Source of the DNA: Candidatus Aerophobota bacterium
GTDB lineage: Bacteria > Aerophobota > Aerophobia > Aerophobales > B3-G15
Direction: 5' to 3'
DNA length: 14,360 nt
Assembly (NCBI GenBank): GCA_030607765.1
Contig: JAUWJJ010000003.1
Coordinates: 1-14,360 of the forward strand
The translations under genes were made by a program, and so were the position numbers. This document shows, piece by piece, positions 8,053-14,360 of the stretch. The notes below the pieces were generated by a model. That model searched no databases. It had not been told where the DNA came from and saw only the letters and a program-made list of their open reading frames with translations. Positions within the stretch are counted from its first letter, which is position 1. Each line of letters starts with the position of its first letter.

Positions 8053-8062
8053 AGGGGGGTGA
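8053..8062 (+). promoter_or_regulatory. Orphan Shine-Dalgarno-like GGGGGGTGAT
   Basis: A G-rich ribosome-binding-like string sits about 57 bases before the importer B binding-protein gene without a conventional start codon at the right distance. The functional site for that gene is AAGGAGG at 8104-8110. The arrangement parallels the orphan GGAGGTGA at 2591-2598. Function is unknown and chance is possible. Confidence 0.2.
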
Positions 8063-8118
8063 TAACTATAAATTAAATAGTTAAAAGATAAAAAAAATGA
8101 AATAAGGAGGTTTATGTC

Positions 8119-9411
8119 ATGAAAGCGAAGAAAAGAGCGGCCAGATGGTTAATTGCAACTGCCTGTATTGTATTTATCATAGGAAGTGGGAAGCCTATCT
8201 TTAGTGAGCAACCAAAGGGGGAGATAACGCTATGGAGTGGTTCCGGTGTAATAAGACATCACTTCCAAAATTGCGCCCTTCCTCTATTTGAAAAGGAATA
8301 CCCAAATGTAAAGGTAAAAACAAGTGGATTTCCTTACGGGCAATATAATATAAAGATGATTACAGCTATGTCGGCAGGACTGAGCGATCCTGATGTGATG
8401 GTAGTCCACGCGGAATTTGCCGATCCTTTTATCTCAGTCGGGGGAGTGGTAGACTTAACTGACCATGTAGAACCAATTAAGTACGATTATCCTGCCTCAC
8501 TCTGGCCTATTGTCACTCGGGATGGACGTATATATGGTATACCTGAGGAAATTGATTTCGTCACCTTCTTCTACAGAAAAGATATCTTCGATAAATATGG
8601 AATTGCTGTTCCTCTAACTTTGGATGAATATTTCCGTGCGGGGGAAAAACTTAAGGAGCAAGAAATATACATAAACAACATAGACACCATCGGGGGGACT
8701 ACTGCATGGAATTTCCGGGATTACCTTTCTCAACTGGGTGGTAACTATTTCGATAGTGAGGGTAGTGTAATTTTAGATACTGAGGAAGGTAGAGGTGTAG
8801 AAGCGGCAAAAATAATGAATAAGATGGTAAAAGCCGGAATATCGTTTACCGCAGAACAAGTCAAACCACAGTTGGTGTCAGCTCTGAATGAAGGAAAAGT
8901 CGCAGCGTGGTGGTTTGAAAATTGGGGAGTTAGGCAGCTACGAGCAGCCATTAACCCCCAGTCGAAAGGATTTGGAAATTGGAGAATGACTACTGCCCCT
9001 ACATTGGAAAAAGATGGCGCACATACGGCAAGTACTGTTTCTATGTGGTACTTTATAAACAAAAATAGTGATAACAAAGAGTTAGCTTTGCTCTTTGCTG
9101 ATTTTTATCTTCATTCCTTAGAAGCTCAATCTACTTCATTGAGTGATGTCTGTCTGACTAATGGATATTATCCTGCTCTGAATAAATTGGCTTATGAAGG
9201 GTCGAGTCCCTGGCCGGTTGTAGGAGGACAGCAAATTGGTCAACAAGGAGCTCGAATCTTATTAGAACCAGGGTTGCATTTTCTGAATTATCCTTCTGGT
9301 TTCAAGGAACTTGAACGACTCACAGCAGAGCAGCTGACAGCTATGTTTGCCGGTAAAGTTACTCCTGAGCAGGCTATTCACAACGCTGTAGAGAGGTGGA
9401 AGAAGAAATAG
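8119..9411 (+). CDS. ABC sugar importer B, extracellular solute-binding protein
   Basis: A 430-residue family 1 solute-binding protein, the extracellular ligand catcher of a second sugar importer. A strongly basic start (KAKKRAARW) is followed by a hydrophobic core at about residues 11-23 and a likely signal peptidase cleavage around residues 28-31. The Cys inside the core is not in a lipobox. The mature part begins GEITLWSGSGV and includes DPDVMVVHAEFADPF, the RIYGIPEEIDFVTFFYRKD segment split across strands, and a helical C-terminus ending VTPEQAIHNAVERWKKK, typical of the family. AAGGAGG at 8104-8110, eight bases upstream, supports this ATG. It is clearly diverged from importer A's binding protein, so the ligands probably differ. 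A hairpin-containing gap separates it from its permeases. Confidence 0.93.
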   Translation: MKAKKRAARWLIATACIVFIIGSGKPIFSEQPKGEITLWSGSGVIRHHFQNCALPLFEKEYPNVKVKTSGFPYGQYNIKMITAMSAGLSDPDVMVVHAEFADPFISVGGVVDLTDHVEPIKYDYPASLWPIVTRDGRIYGIPEEIDFVTFFYRKDIFDKYGIAVPLTLDEYFRAGEKLKEQEIYINNIDTIGGTTAWNFRDYLSQLGGNYFDSEGSVILDTEEGRGVEAAKIMNKMVKAGISFTAEQVKPQLVSALNEGKVAAWWFENWGVRQLRAAINPQSKGFGNWRMTTAPTLEKDGAHTASTVSMWYFINKNSDNKELALLFADFYLHSLEAQSTSLSDVCLTNGYYPALNKLAYEGSSPWPVVGGQQIGQQGARILLEPGLHFLNYPSGFKELERLTAEQLTAMFAGKVTPEQAIHNAVERWKKK

Positions 9412-9434
9412 AAGTGGTCTGATTTTGAAATAAC

Positions 9435-9488
9435 TCCTATCACACCATGCATGCAAATAATTTAACAACTGCGCATGGTGTGATAGGA
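9435..9488 (+). repeat. Perfect 16-bp inverted repeat (hairpin) after importer B binding-protein gene
   Basis: Bases 9435-9450 (TCCTATCACACCATGC) are exactly complementary to 9473-9488 across a 22-base loop. The hairpin begins 24 bases after the binding-protein stop. No T run follows, so it is not a classic intrinsic terminator. By analogy with the REP hairpin between malE and malF, it could protect the 3' end of the binding-protein mRNA and keep that protein in excess over the permeases. Left and right arms contain GCATG half sites, so a protein operator is an alternative. Confidence 0.75.
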
Positions 9489-9760
9489 AGAGGTAAAAAC
9501 TATCAATCCTTAAGAATAAAGGCCAGGTTCCTTTAACCTCTTCTCTACCCCTAAAAGATGGGCAGTTCCATCTTGTTCTTTATTGGGGTCAAAACGAGAA
9601 AAACTAAAGCTAACCAGATTTATCAAAGGTTTCTTTTTCTTCGTGGGAAAGGAAGGTTTTTCAAGAAGAGAAAGTGTTGAAAGATTAATTTCTCTTTTGA
9701 GAGCTTTCCACAGAAAAATGAACAATGTCTTCTTAAATGAGCTCATAGAAGAAAAATATA
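9489..9760. other. Unassigned gap between importer B binding protein and first permease
   Basis: This stretch holds no recognisable gene. A forward frame is open from about 9520 to a TAG at 9766-9768. Read from a TTG at 9583 it would give 61 residues ending NELIEEKYNE and overlap the permease start by eight bases, which would suit translational coupling. A reverse frame (9746-9510) of 78 residues is also open. Neither matches a family I know, and neither has a convincing ribosome binding site. It may be a leader region or decayed sequence. Importer A has only 55 bases at the same place. Confidence 0.4.
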
Positions 9761-10654
9761 ATGAATAGAGGGAAAATAAGCCGTGTTTTATGGGAAATAA
9801 ACAAGAAAAGATTTATCTATCTTTGGATTTCTCCTTTTTTCCTTTTGTATTCTATATTCTATTTATGGCCAGTCCTTTTTTCTATCTATTTGTCCTTCCA
9901 TAAGTGGCAAGGTATTGGACCTATGAGATACATAGGCGGAGAAAATTTCCTAAAATTGTTGAGAGACGCTCATTTCTGGACTGCACTTTATAATACTTTT
10001 TTTATCTGGTTTTTTGTTGTACCAATTCGGACATTTCTTGCATTATTAGTCGGGGTAATTTTAATCTCTTCCTTATTAAAACTTAAACCCCTCTTTAGAG
10101 TGTTGTTTATTCTCCCTTACATCACAGCCCTTGTTGTTGTCTCAGTTATATTTAGGATAATATTTGCGCAATATGGTGGATGGTTAAATGCTATATTAGT
10201 TAGTTTTGGAATTAAACCTATTCCCTGGCTAAGCTCTCAAAATTGGTCTAAACTATCATTAGGGATCGTGTTAATATGGAGAGAATTAGGTTACTATTCC
10301 ATTGTGATGGTTGGAGGTTTACAAGGAATCCCACGTGGTCTGTACGAAGCTGCATTCATAGATGGTGCGAATCGATTTCAAACTTTTTGGTGGATTACCG
10401 TTCCTCTAATGAGGCCAATAATACTCTTTGTACTAATTATTTCTACAGTTTGGATATTTAGACTTTTTACTATACCCTTTATATTGACTAGTGGGGGACC
10501 GCAGTACTCCTCTACTCCTTTTGCTCTTTTTCTGTACGAGGAAACTTTTGACTTTTTGCACTTCGGATACGGCTCTACAATAGCGATTAGTATGTTCGTA
10601 TTTGTTCTTTTGGCTTCTCTAGTCCAGGTAAAGTTTATGAGACAGAAGAAATAG
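9761..10654 (+). CDS. ABC sugar importer B, permease (MalF/UgpA type)
   Basis: A 297-residue inner-membrane permease with about six hydrophobic segments, the first at residues 18-45. The EAA loop lies at 195-216: YEAAFIDGANRFQTF followed by ITVPLMRP, matching EAA-x3-DGA-x8-(L/V)P almost perfectly, so it should bind an ATPase. The N-terminal WISPFFLLYSIFYLWPVLFS segment is typical of the class. The ribosome binding site is poor (A-rich with only GAAG upstream), so translation may depend on the small upstream frame that overlaps the ATG. It forms the membrane channel with the MalG-like protein encoded 52 bases downstream. The ATPase is not encoded here. Confidence 0.92.
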   Translation: MNRGKISRVLWEINKKRFIYLWISPFFLLYSIFYLWPVLFSIYLSFHKWQGIGPMRYIGGENFLKLLRDAHFWTALYNTFFIWFFVVPIRTFLALLVGVILISSLLKLKPLFRVLFILPYITALVVVSVIFRIIFAQYGGWLNAILVSFGIKPIPWLSSQNWSKLSLGIVLIWRELGYYSIVMVGGLQGIPRGLYEAAFIDGANRFQTFWWITVPLMRPIILFVLIISTVWIFRLFTIPFILTSGGPQYSSTPFALFLYEETFDFLHFGYGSTIAISMFVFVLLASLVQVKFMRQKK

Positions 10655-10706
10655 TTATAAGGTTCTAAAACTTTTAGTCTATAAGTGAACTTTTGAAGGG
10701 GTACCA

Positions 10707-11564
10707 ATGAAGAATAAATCCTTAAATATTATCAATTGGCGAGAAGGTCTATTAAAAATCCTGATTTACTTGTTTTTAAGTTTATGTGCCCTGACTTTCC
10801 TTGTGCCATTTTATTTGATGTTTTCTGGAAGTTTCAAGAAAACCTATGAGATTGTTACTATGAACCAAACATTATTTCCGAGAGCACTTAAATTTGACAA
10901 CTATATAGAGCTATTTAAAACCTCACCATTTCTTAGACATATATTCAATACGGTGTTTATAACTGTTGTCACTACAGCGATGGTTCTATTTTTCTGTTCT
11001 TTAGCTGGGTTCGCCTTTGCTAAATACAGGTTCCCTGGACGAAATGTATTATTCGTGGTTATTCTATTAACAATGATGATCCCTTTCTTTGCCTTGATTA
11101 TTCCTATTTTTTCCATGATGAGAAAAATAGGCTGGATAAATACATACTGGGCGTTAATTTTACCGAGAACTATCCCTCCTTTTGGCATGTTCTTAATGCG
11201 ACAATATATAGAAGGAACAATTCCAGATGATCTATTGAATGCTGCTCGTGTTGATGGATGTTCTGAGTTTAGAATTTACTGGTTAATTGTACTTCCAACC
11301 ATTGTCCCAGGTCTAAGTGTTTTAGGAATTATTATTTTTATGCAGGTTTGGAATAACTTCCTATGGCCATTGATCCTTATCGACAAGACAGAAATGTTCA
11401 CTATTTCCTTGGCTATAGCCTCTCTTGCTCAAGAAACACCATTTCCCAGATATGGGGTTACTCTTGCGGCATGTACAATAGGGACCCTCCCGGTAATCGT
11501 TATGTTTTTTGTCTCTCAAAGAAAGTTTATTTCCGGGATTATGTCTGGATTTATAAAAGGTTAA
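10707..11564 (+). CDS. ABC sugar importer B, permease (MalG/UgpE type)
   Basis: A 285-residue MalG-class permease with six predicted membrane segments, the first at about residues 15-39. The periplasmic loop carries LFPRALKFDNYIELF, equivalent to the P-x-x-(P)-T-x-x-NY motif of the class. The EAA loop at 176-198 reads LLNAARVDGCSEFRIYW then IVLPTIVPG, with the invariant DG present. GAAGGGG at 10694-10700 lies six bases before the ATG. It ends 42 bases before the start region of the PHP/DUF3604 gene and is probably co-transcribed with it. Confidence 0.93.
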   Translation: MKNKSLNIINWREGLLKILIYLFLSLCALTFLVPFYLMFSGSFKKTYEIVTMNQTLFPRALKFDNYIELFKTSPFLRHIFNTVFITVVTTAMVLFFCSLAGFAFAKYRFPGRNVLFVVILLTMMIPFFALIIPIFSMMRKIGWINTYWALILPRTIPPFGMFLMRQYIEGTIPDDLLNAARVDGCSEFRIYWLIVLPTIVPGLSVLGIIIFMQVWNNFLWPLILIDKTEMFTISLAIASLAQETPFPRYGVTLAACTIGTLPVIVMFFVSQRKFISGIMSGFIKG

Positions 11565-11593
11565 ATCAGATACTAACAATTATTCTTATAACT

Positions 11594-11601
11594 GAGGAGG
11601 G
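11594..11601 (+). promoter_or_regulatory. Ribosome binding site of the interrupted DUF3604 gene
   Basis: GAGGAGGG lies five bases before ATG 11607. It is the best start signal in this region and shows that translation was set up to begin there, upstream of the in-frame TAA at 11784-11786, rather than at the internal ATG 11844. Confidence 0.75.
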
Positions 11602-11606
11602 TAGAT

Positions 11607-11786
11607 ATGAGTTTTTATGGACGATCTACAGTAACACCCTTGTCATTAAAAGTGAACCAACGAAGTACCTGGCAACTCAGGTACTTCGTTGGAACGAGGG
11701 GTATTGATGTTGGCGGAAGAATAAAGGTACAACTTTTGGGTAGAGGTTTTTGCAACGATCCTCAAATAACAGATCCCAAAAAGTAA
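11607..11786 (+). pseudogene. 5' segment of the DUF3604/PHP-like gene, cut off by an in-frame TAA at codon 60
   Basis: From ATG 11607 the frame reads 59 residues (MSFYGRSTVTPLSLKVNQRS onward, ending DPQITDPKK), then TAA. It is in the same frame as the long ORF downstream, and the residues on both sides of the stop join into one continuous domain: DPKK-stop-EFVTVTLSNNS resembles the DPxxPNYVTVTTS-like stretch of relatives as I remember them. Segments such as TWQLRYFVGTRGIDVGGRIKV are typical of the N-terminal beta-domain of DUF3604 proteins. The simplest reading is a single nonsense substitution, with read-through, reinitiation or a sequence error as alternatives. A 15-bp perfect hairpin lies within codons 17-29. 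Confidence 0.75.
11657..11692 (+). repeat. Perfect 15-bp hairpin inside the DUF3604 5' coding region
   Basis: CCAACGAAGTACCTG (11657-11671) is exactly complementary to 11678-11692 with a six-base loop (GCAACT). It lies 50 bases after the start codon, within codons encoding about NQRSTWQLRYFVG. No T run follows, so it is not an intrinsic terminator. A hairpin this stable so close to a start could slow ribosomes or protect or process the mRNA. Confidence 0.85.
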
Positions 11787-11843
11787 GAATTTGTAACAGT
11801 TACTCTATCAAACAATTCTAGTAGAGTACGTCTTCTGCCGAGT

Positions 11844-13562
11844 ATGTTAAAAAGGGGAACCATGTTGAAACAAGTTGGATGCGTTGTTGAAAGGGCGCCG
11901 CTAAAAAAGGGGGATGAAGTAATTTTCATCTTTGGAGATACCAGCGGAGGTGGTCCGGGTTTCAAAGTTCCAAAATATTCTCAAAAGATCAACATACAGA
12001 TTCTGATAGACATTGCTGGAAATCGTAATTTTTTGAGGCTACCTGATCCCCCCAATTTGTGGTATGAAGCAGAGGATCCTGTGCGATTTGTTGTAGTCTG
12101 TTCTTCTCAGATTCTGTTAAACCGACCAACGGGGGTTATTGTAAAACCAATGGATCAGTACAATAATCTTTCCCCCAGTTATACCGGAAGCATCAAACTT
12201 ACATTGTGTTCTATGGATTCAACCCCATTGGAAAGTTTCCGGGTCGAGAAGAAAGAAAGGGGGATATTGAGAACAAAGGTCACGTTCCCTACCCCTGGTA
12301 TGTATTTCTTGCAAGCAGAAGATAAGACAAGTGGCTTAGAAGGTTCAAGTAATCCTATGTTGGTGCGTAAGGATTTTTCTTCATTCAAATACTACTGGGG
12401 AGACATACATGGACATACTCTCATGTCTGACGGGCATCTGACCCCTCATCAATATTATATGTATGCTCGAGATGTAGAAATAATGGATTTTTGTGCTATT
12501 ACCGACCATGATACACATATGACCAAACGAGAGAAGGGGGGAGAAGATGAATATCTTTTTTTTCCTTTCTGGCACACCTCTTTGGGTCCGTGGAATATTA
12601 TAAAATACGAGACTGACAGATTCCACCATCCGAGCCACTTTGTAACGCTATTGGGTTATGAGTGGACCGGCAGCACTGTTTTCACCCCAAGGGACATGTG
12701 TTTTGGACACAAGAATGTGTACTACCTCTTAGATGATGAGCCTATGTATTCACATCTGGATCCTGAGAGCAATACTCCTGATAAGTTGTATCATCTACTG
12801 AAGAACAAGGAGGCAATAGTTATCCCTCATCATACTTCCCGACAGGTATGTCGCTCAGAGGAGGATTATACTAGTGATGAGGGTGAAAAGCCAGAATCTC
12901 AATTCGTTCCCTCTCGAGGAGGAACAAACTGGGACTTTCACGATGAGAAATTGGAATGTTTAGTGGAAATATATTCTAAATGGGGTAATTCCGAATATTT
13001 TAATTGTCCACGATCTGTCATTAATAGCAGGCCAGAAGGATCTGTACAGGAGGCCTTGAGGAGGGGTTACAAGATGGGTTTTGTCGGTGGATCTGACGCC
13101 CATGTAAGTGGACCTGGCAGTCCCTTTCCAGAATGGCAACCGGGGCCTTTAAAATACCGAAGTGGCCTGACCTGTATTTTAGCAAAAGAGTTAACACGTC
13201 AGGGAATATTTGAAGCACTCAAGAGAAAACACTGTTATGCTACTACTGGGGAGAGGATATACCTAGAATTTATGTTAAATAATAAGTTCATTATGGGAGA
13301 TGAAGCGTCTCTTCCTCCTGAGAAAAGCACTCGGAAGTTTCAAGTTGTTGCCGCCGGTGTAGACATAATTGATAAGATCCAGATAATCAAGAATAGCAAG
13401 GAGATACATACAGAGAAGGGGGAAAGCAAGTTCTTAAGGTTTATATTTGAAGACGATCAACCAATTCAGAACACTGACTACTATTATATTCGAGTTAGCC
13501 AAAAGAACGGTGAAATGGCTTGGTCGTCTCCCATATGGGTTAGCAGGACGAGAGACTATTAA
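11844..13562 (+). CDS. DUF3604/PHP-like metal-dependent hydrolase (main open part)
   Basis: The uninterrupted part is 572 codons; with the 5' segment from 11607 the gene would be 651 codons. An N-terminal beta-sandwich half (to about residue 175) is followed by a PHP-type metallohydrolase domain. Its likely metal ligands are the H-G-H pair at residues 189 and 191 (WGDIHGHT), SDG just after, TDHD at 220-223, the HH of IPHHTS, Glu in EIYSKWG, and D and H in GGSDAH (Asp codon 13095-13097). A C-terminal beta-domain follows (YLEFMLNNKFIMGDE to YYIRVSQKNGEMAWSSPIWV). Relatives are of unknown substrate; hydrolysis of a phosphate or other ester is inferred from the fold. No signal peptide is seen. 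ATG 11844 has AAAGGGGAACC upstream as a poor start, so production from there would give a protein missing about 79 residues of its N-terminal domain. Confidence 0.85.
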   Translation: MLKRGTMLKQVGCVVERAPLKKGDEVIFIFGDTSGGGPGFKVPKYSQKINIQILIDIAGNRNFLRLPDPPNLWYEAEDPVRFVVVCSSQILLNRPTGVIVKPMDQYNNLSPSYTGSIKLTLCSMDSTPLESFRVEKKERGILRTKVTFPTPGMYFLQAEDKTSGLEGSSNPMLVRKDFSSFKYYWGDIHGHTLMSDGHLTPHQYYMYARDVEIMDFCAITDHDTHMTKREKGGEDEYLFFPFWHTSLGPWNIIKYETDRFHHPSHFVTLLGYEWTGSTVFTPRDMCFGHKNVYYLLDDEPMYSHLDPESNTPDKLYHLLKNKEAIVIPHHTSRQVCRSEEDYTSDEGEKPESQFVPSRGGTNWDFHDEKLECLVEIYSKWGNSEYFNCPRSVINSRPEGSVQEALRRGYKMGFVGGSDAHVSGPGSPFPEWQPGPLKYRSGLTCILAKELTRQGIFEALKRKHCYATTGERIYLEFMLNNKFIMGDEASLPPEKSTRKFQVVAAGVDIIDKIQIIKNSKEIHTEKGESKFLRFIFEDDQPIQNTDYYYIRVSQKNGEMAWSSPIWVSRTRDY

Positions 13563-13581
13563 GATGACTTTCTCAAGAATC

Positions 13582-13640
13582 TCGGATTTCATACTCTCTT
13601 CGTTTATAGTTATTCTAAGGAGTATGAAATCTGATTTTTT
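13582..13640 (+). terminator. Probable intrinsic terminator after the DUF3604 gene
   Basis: Bases 13582-13597 pair with 13619-13634 over 16 positions (two G:U) with a 21-base loop, and TTTTTT follows at 13635-13640. It starts 20 bases after the DUF3604 stop, the right place to end the importer B transcript. The loop is longer than usual. The orientation of the T run indicates + strand termination only. Confidence 0.6.
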
Positions 13641-13943
13641 ATCTATTGTCAAGGGGGTAAAAAACAGAAGTTTCCTCACACTTCCACCTTGTAAGTATAT
13701 AATCTCCATTATCTTTAGGGCATCCTCTGTGTTTTCCATCTTTAAGTTGGTTAATACCATAAGAGGTTTTCCTCCCATACCCTTTACTACCACTAAGGTT
13801 AGGTCCTTATTCTCTCTAAGGGTAAAGGATGCCTTCTGGTAACCTATTCTTACTGTTTTTTTCCGAGAGAATTCTCCCTTAGGATGTATAGTAATCTCTA
13901 CTTTTTTAGGACATCTAGGAAGCTGGTGAAAAACCCCTAATTT
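13639..13943 (-). pseudogene. Frameshifted remnant of an IS4-type DDE transposase
   Basis: On the minus strand, a frame open from 13943 encodes KKVEITIHPKGEFSRKK, RIGYQKASF and then LVVVKGMGGKPLMVLTNL and ENTEDALKIMEI, which is the strand leading to the catalytic Glu region of IS4-type transposases. At about 13695 the frame breaks: the continuation TRWKCEE, matching the conserved Y-x-x-RW-x-x-EE block, is in a neighbouring frame, as if one A were lost from TTAACAAGG. That frame stops at TAA 13641-13639. The upstream catalytic domain and the C-terminus are missing. It is inverted relative to all genes here and cannot make a working enzyme. Confidence 0.75.
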
Positions 13944-13990
13944 TTATCATGAGTTTTATGCAAACCTTGTTCTTTTCTCAAGTGAAATAT

Positions 13991-14018
13991 TTGACAAAAT
14001 TCTTATCCATGATATAAT
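13991..14018 (+). promoter_or_regulatory. Consensus sigma-70-type promoter facing the IS1182 transposase fragment
   Basis: TTGACA (13991-13996) and TATAAT (14013-14018) match both consensus hexamers exactly with a 16-base spacer. Transcription would start near 14025 and run directly into the truncated transposase, leaving almost no leader. It may be the original promoter of the element, brought close by an internal deletion, or a promoter of neighbouring sequence. Confidence 0.6.
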
Positions 14019-14022
14019 ATAA

Positions 14023-14360
14023 ACGATTTTGAAGTTTAAAAATGCCTATGATAAGAAGATAAAATCTAAGGCACATCTTTCCTTAAAAGCTTACGGCAAA
14101 GATGATTCTAAACCAAAAATTAACTGGGATAATAAGAAAGAACGTCAGAAACTACTTTCCTTACTTGTTTCTGAGGTAAAAGAAGTATTATCTCATATTG
14201 ATGTTAATAAAGAAGATGTAGATAATCAGCTTAAAGACGCTGCTAATCTTTTAGCCAGGATAGTTTCCCAGGATATAGAAGAGGATAAGAAAGGTAAACC
14301 TAAGATAAAAAAGGGAGTTGCCAAAGACCGTGTTATCTCCACTACTGACCCTGAAATGCG
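14023..14360 (+). pseudogene. IS1182-family transposase, N-terminally truncated and running off the window
   Basis: The frame opens after a TAA at 14020-14022 and continues to the window edge, about 112 codons. It contains KPKINWDNKKERQKLLSLLV, DNQLKDAANLLARIVSQDIE and GVAKDRVISTTDPEMR, the linker leading into the catalytic core of IS1182-type transposases (the DPEMRHGRKS motif would follow just outside). The N-terminal part of about 200 residues, including the DUF772-like domain, is absent: there is no ATG, only ATT or TTG codons at 14026-14031. Since the first catalytic part is lost it is probably inactive, though a short form from TTG 14029 could be translated. The C-terminal core, if present, lies beyond the window. 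Confidence 0.8.

Noticed and set aside
8041..8072. TTGAAA and TATAAA as a promoter for importer B
   Set aside because: The spacer is 20 bases, too long for a good sigma-70 promoter, and the hexamers are imperfect.
8114..8122. Mini-ORF ATG-TCA-TGA overlapping the importer B binding-protein start
   Set aside because: It is only three bases from the AAGGAGG site, too close for efficient initiation; probably coincidental.
8745..9077. Open reverse-strand frame of 110 codons within the importer B binding-protein gene
   Set aside because: Antisense shadow of a clear solute-binding protein; no domain features.
11363..11707. Forward frame of 114 codons overlapping the end of the MalG-like gene and the DUF3604 start
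   Set aside because: It is out of frame with both real genes, lacks a ribosome binding site and has a composition unlike a folded protein.
11784..11786. TAA as a reassigned sense codon
   Set aside because: Several other genes here (for example those ending at 1248, 2295, 4071 and 5871) terminate normally at TAA, so a genome-wide recoding is not supported.
13447..13842. Forward frame of 131 codons after the DUF3604 gene
   Set aside because: It overlaps the DUF3604 3' end and then runs antisense to the IS4-type transposase remnant, which explains why it is open.
1..14360. CRISPR arrays, tRNA or rRNA genes
   Set aside because: No regularly spaced direct repeats and no tRNA- or rRNA-like conserved stretches were seen on either strand.

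Overview
This 14.4 kb window is AT-rich bacterial DNA. It holds two complete sugar-type (CUT1-like) ABC importer cassettes, each with one secreted solute-binding protein and two MalF/MalG-type permeases. Enzyme genes lie around and between them, and the right-hand end is a decayed insertion-sequence graveyard. There are no rRNA or tRNA genes, no recognisable regulator and no importer ATPase; the ATPase is presumably shared and encoded elsewhere. The style (importers with UroD-like, TIM-barrel isomerase, aldo/keto reductase and DUF3604 genes, good Shine-Dalgarno sites, strong AT bias) suggests an uncultured anaerobic or fermentative bacterium living on sugars or glycan breakdown products. I cannot name a phylum from sequence alone.

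Layout, all genes on the + strand. 1-88: possible tail of an upstream gene. 160-1248: cytoplasmic arylsulfotransferase-like beta-propeller. 1429-2295: xylose-isomerase-like TIM-barrel isomerase/epimerase. 2300-2571: two tiny overlapping frames that may be one broken gene. 2737-5871: importer A (binding protein, permease, permease). 5873-6916: UroD/methyltransferase-like protein packed directly behind importer A. 7045-8013: aldo/keto reductase. 8119-11564: importer B (binding protein, a 349-bp gap containing a perfect hairpin, permease, permease). 11607-13562: PHP/DUF3604 metallohydrolase-like gene with an in-frame TAA at codon 60 and a perfect 15-bp hairpin inside its first codons. 13563-14360: likely terminator, an inverted frameshifted IS4-type transposase remnant, a consensus sigma-70 promoter, and an N-terminally truncated IS1182-type transposase running off the window.

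The parts read together as uptake plus cytoplasmic processing of one or two related carbohydrates. The importers bring in substrate; the isomerase and aldo/keto reductase would rearrange and reduce or oxidise it; the UroD-like and DUF3604 proteins have unknown substrates. The most unusual observations are the interrupted DUF3604 gene, the coding-region hairpin next to its start, the hairpin between importer B's binding protein and permease, and the two transposase relics with a near-ideal promoter facing one of them.
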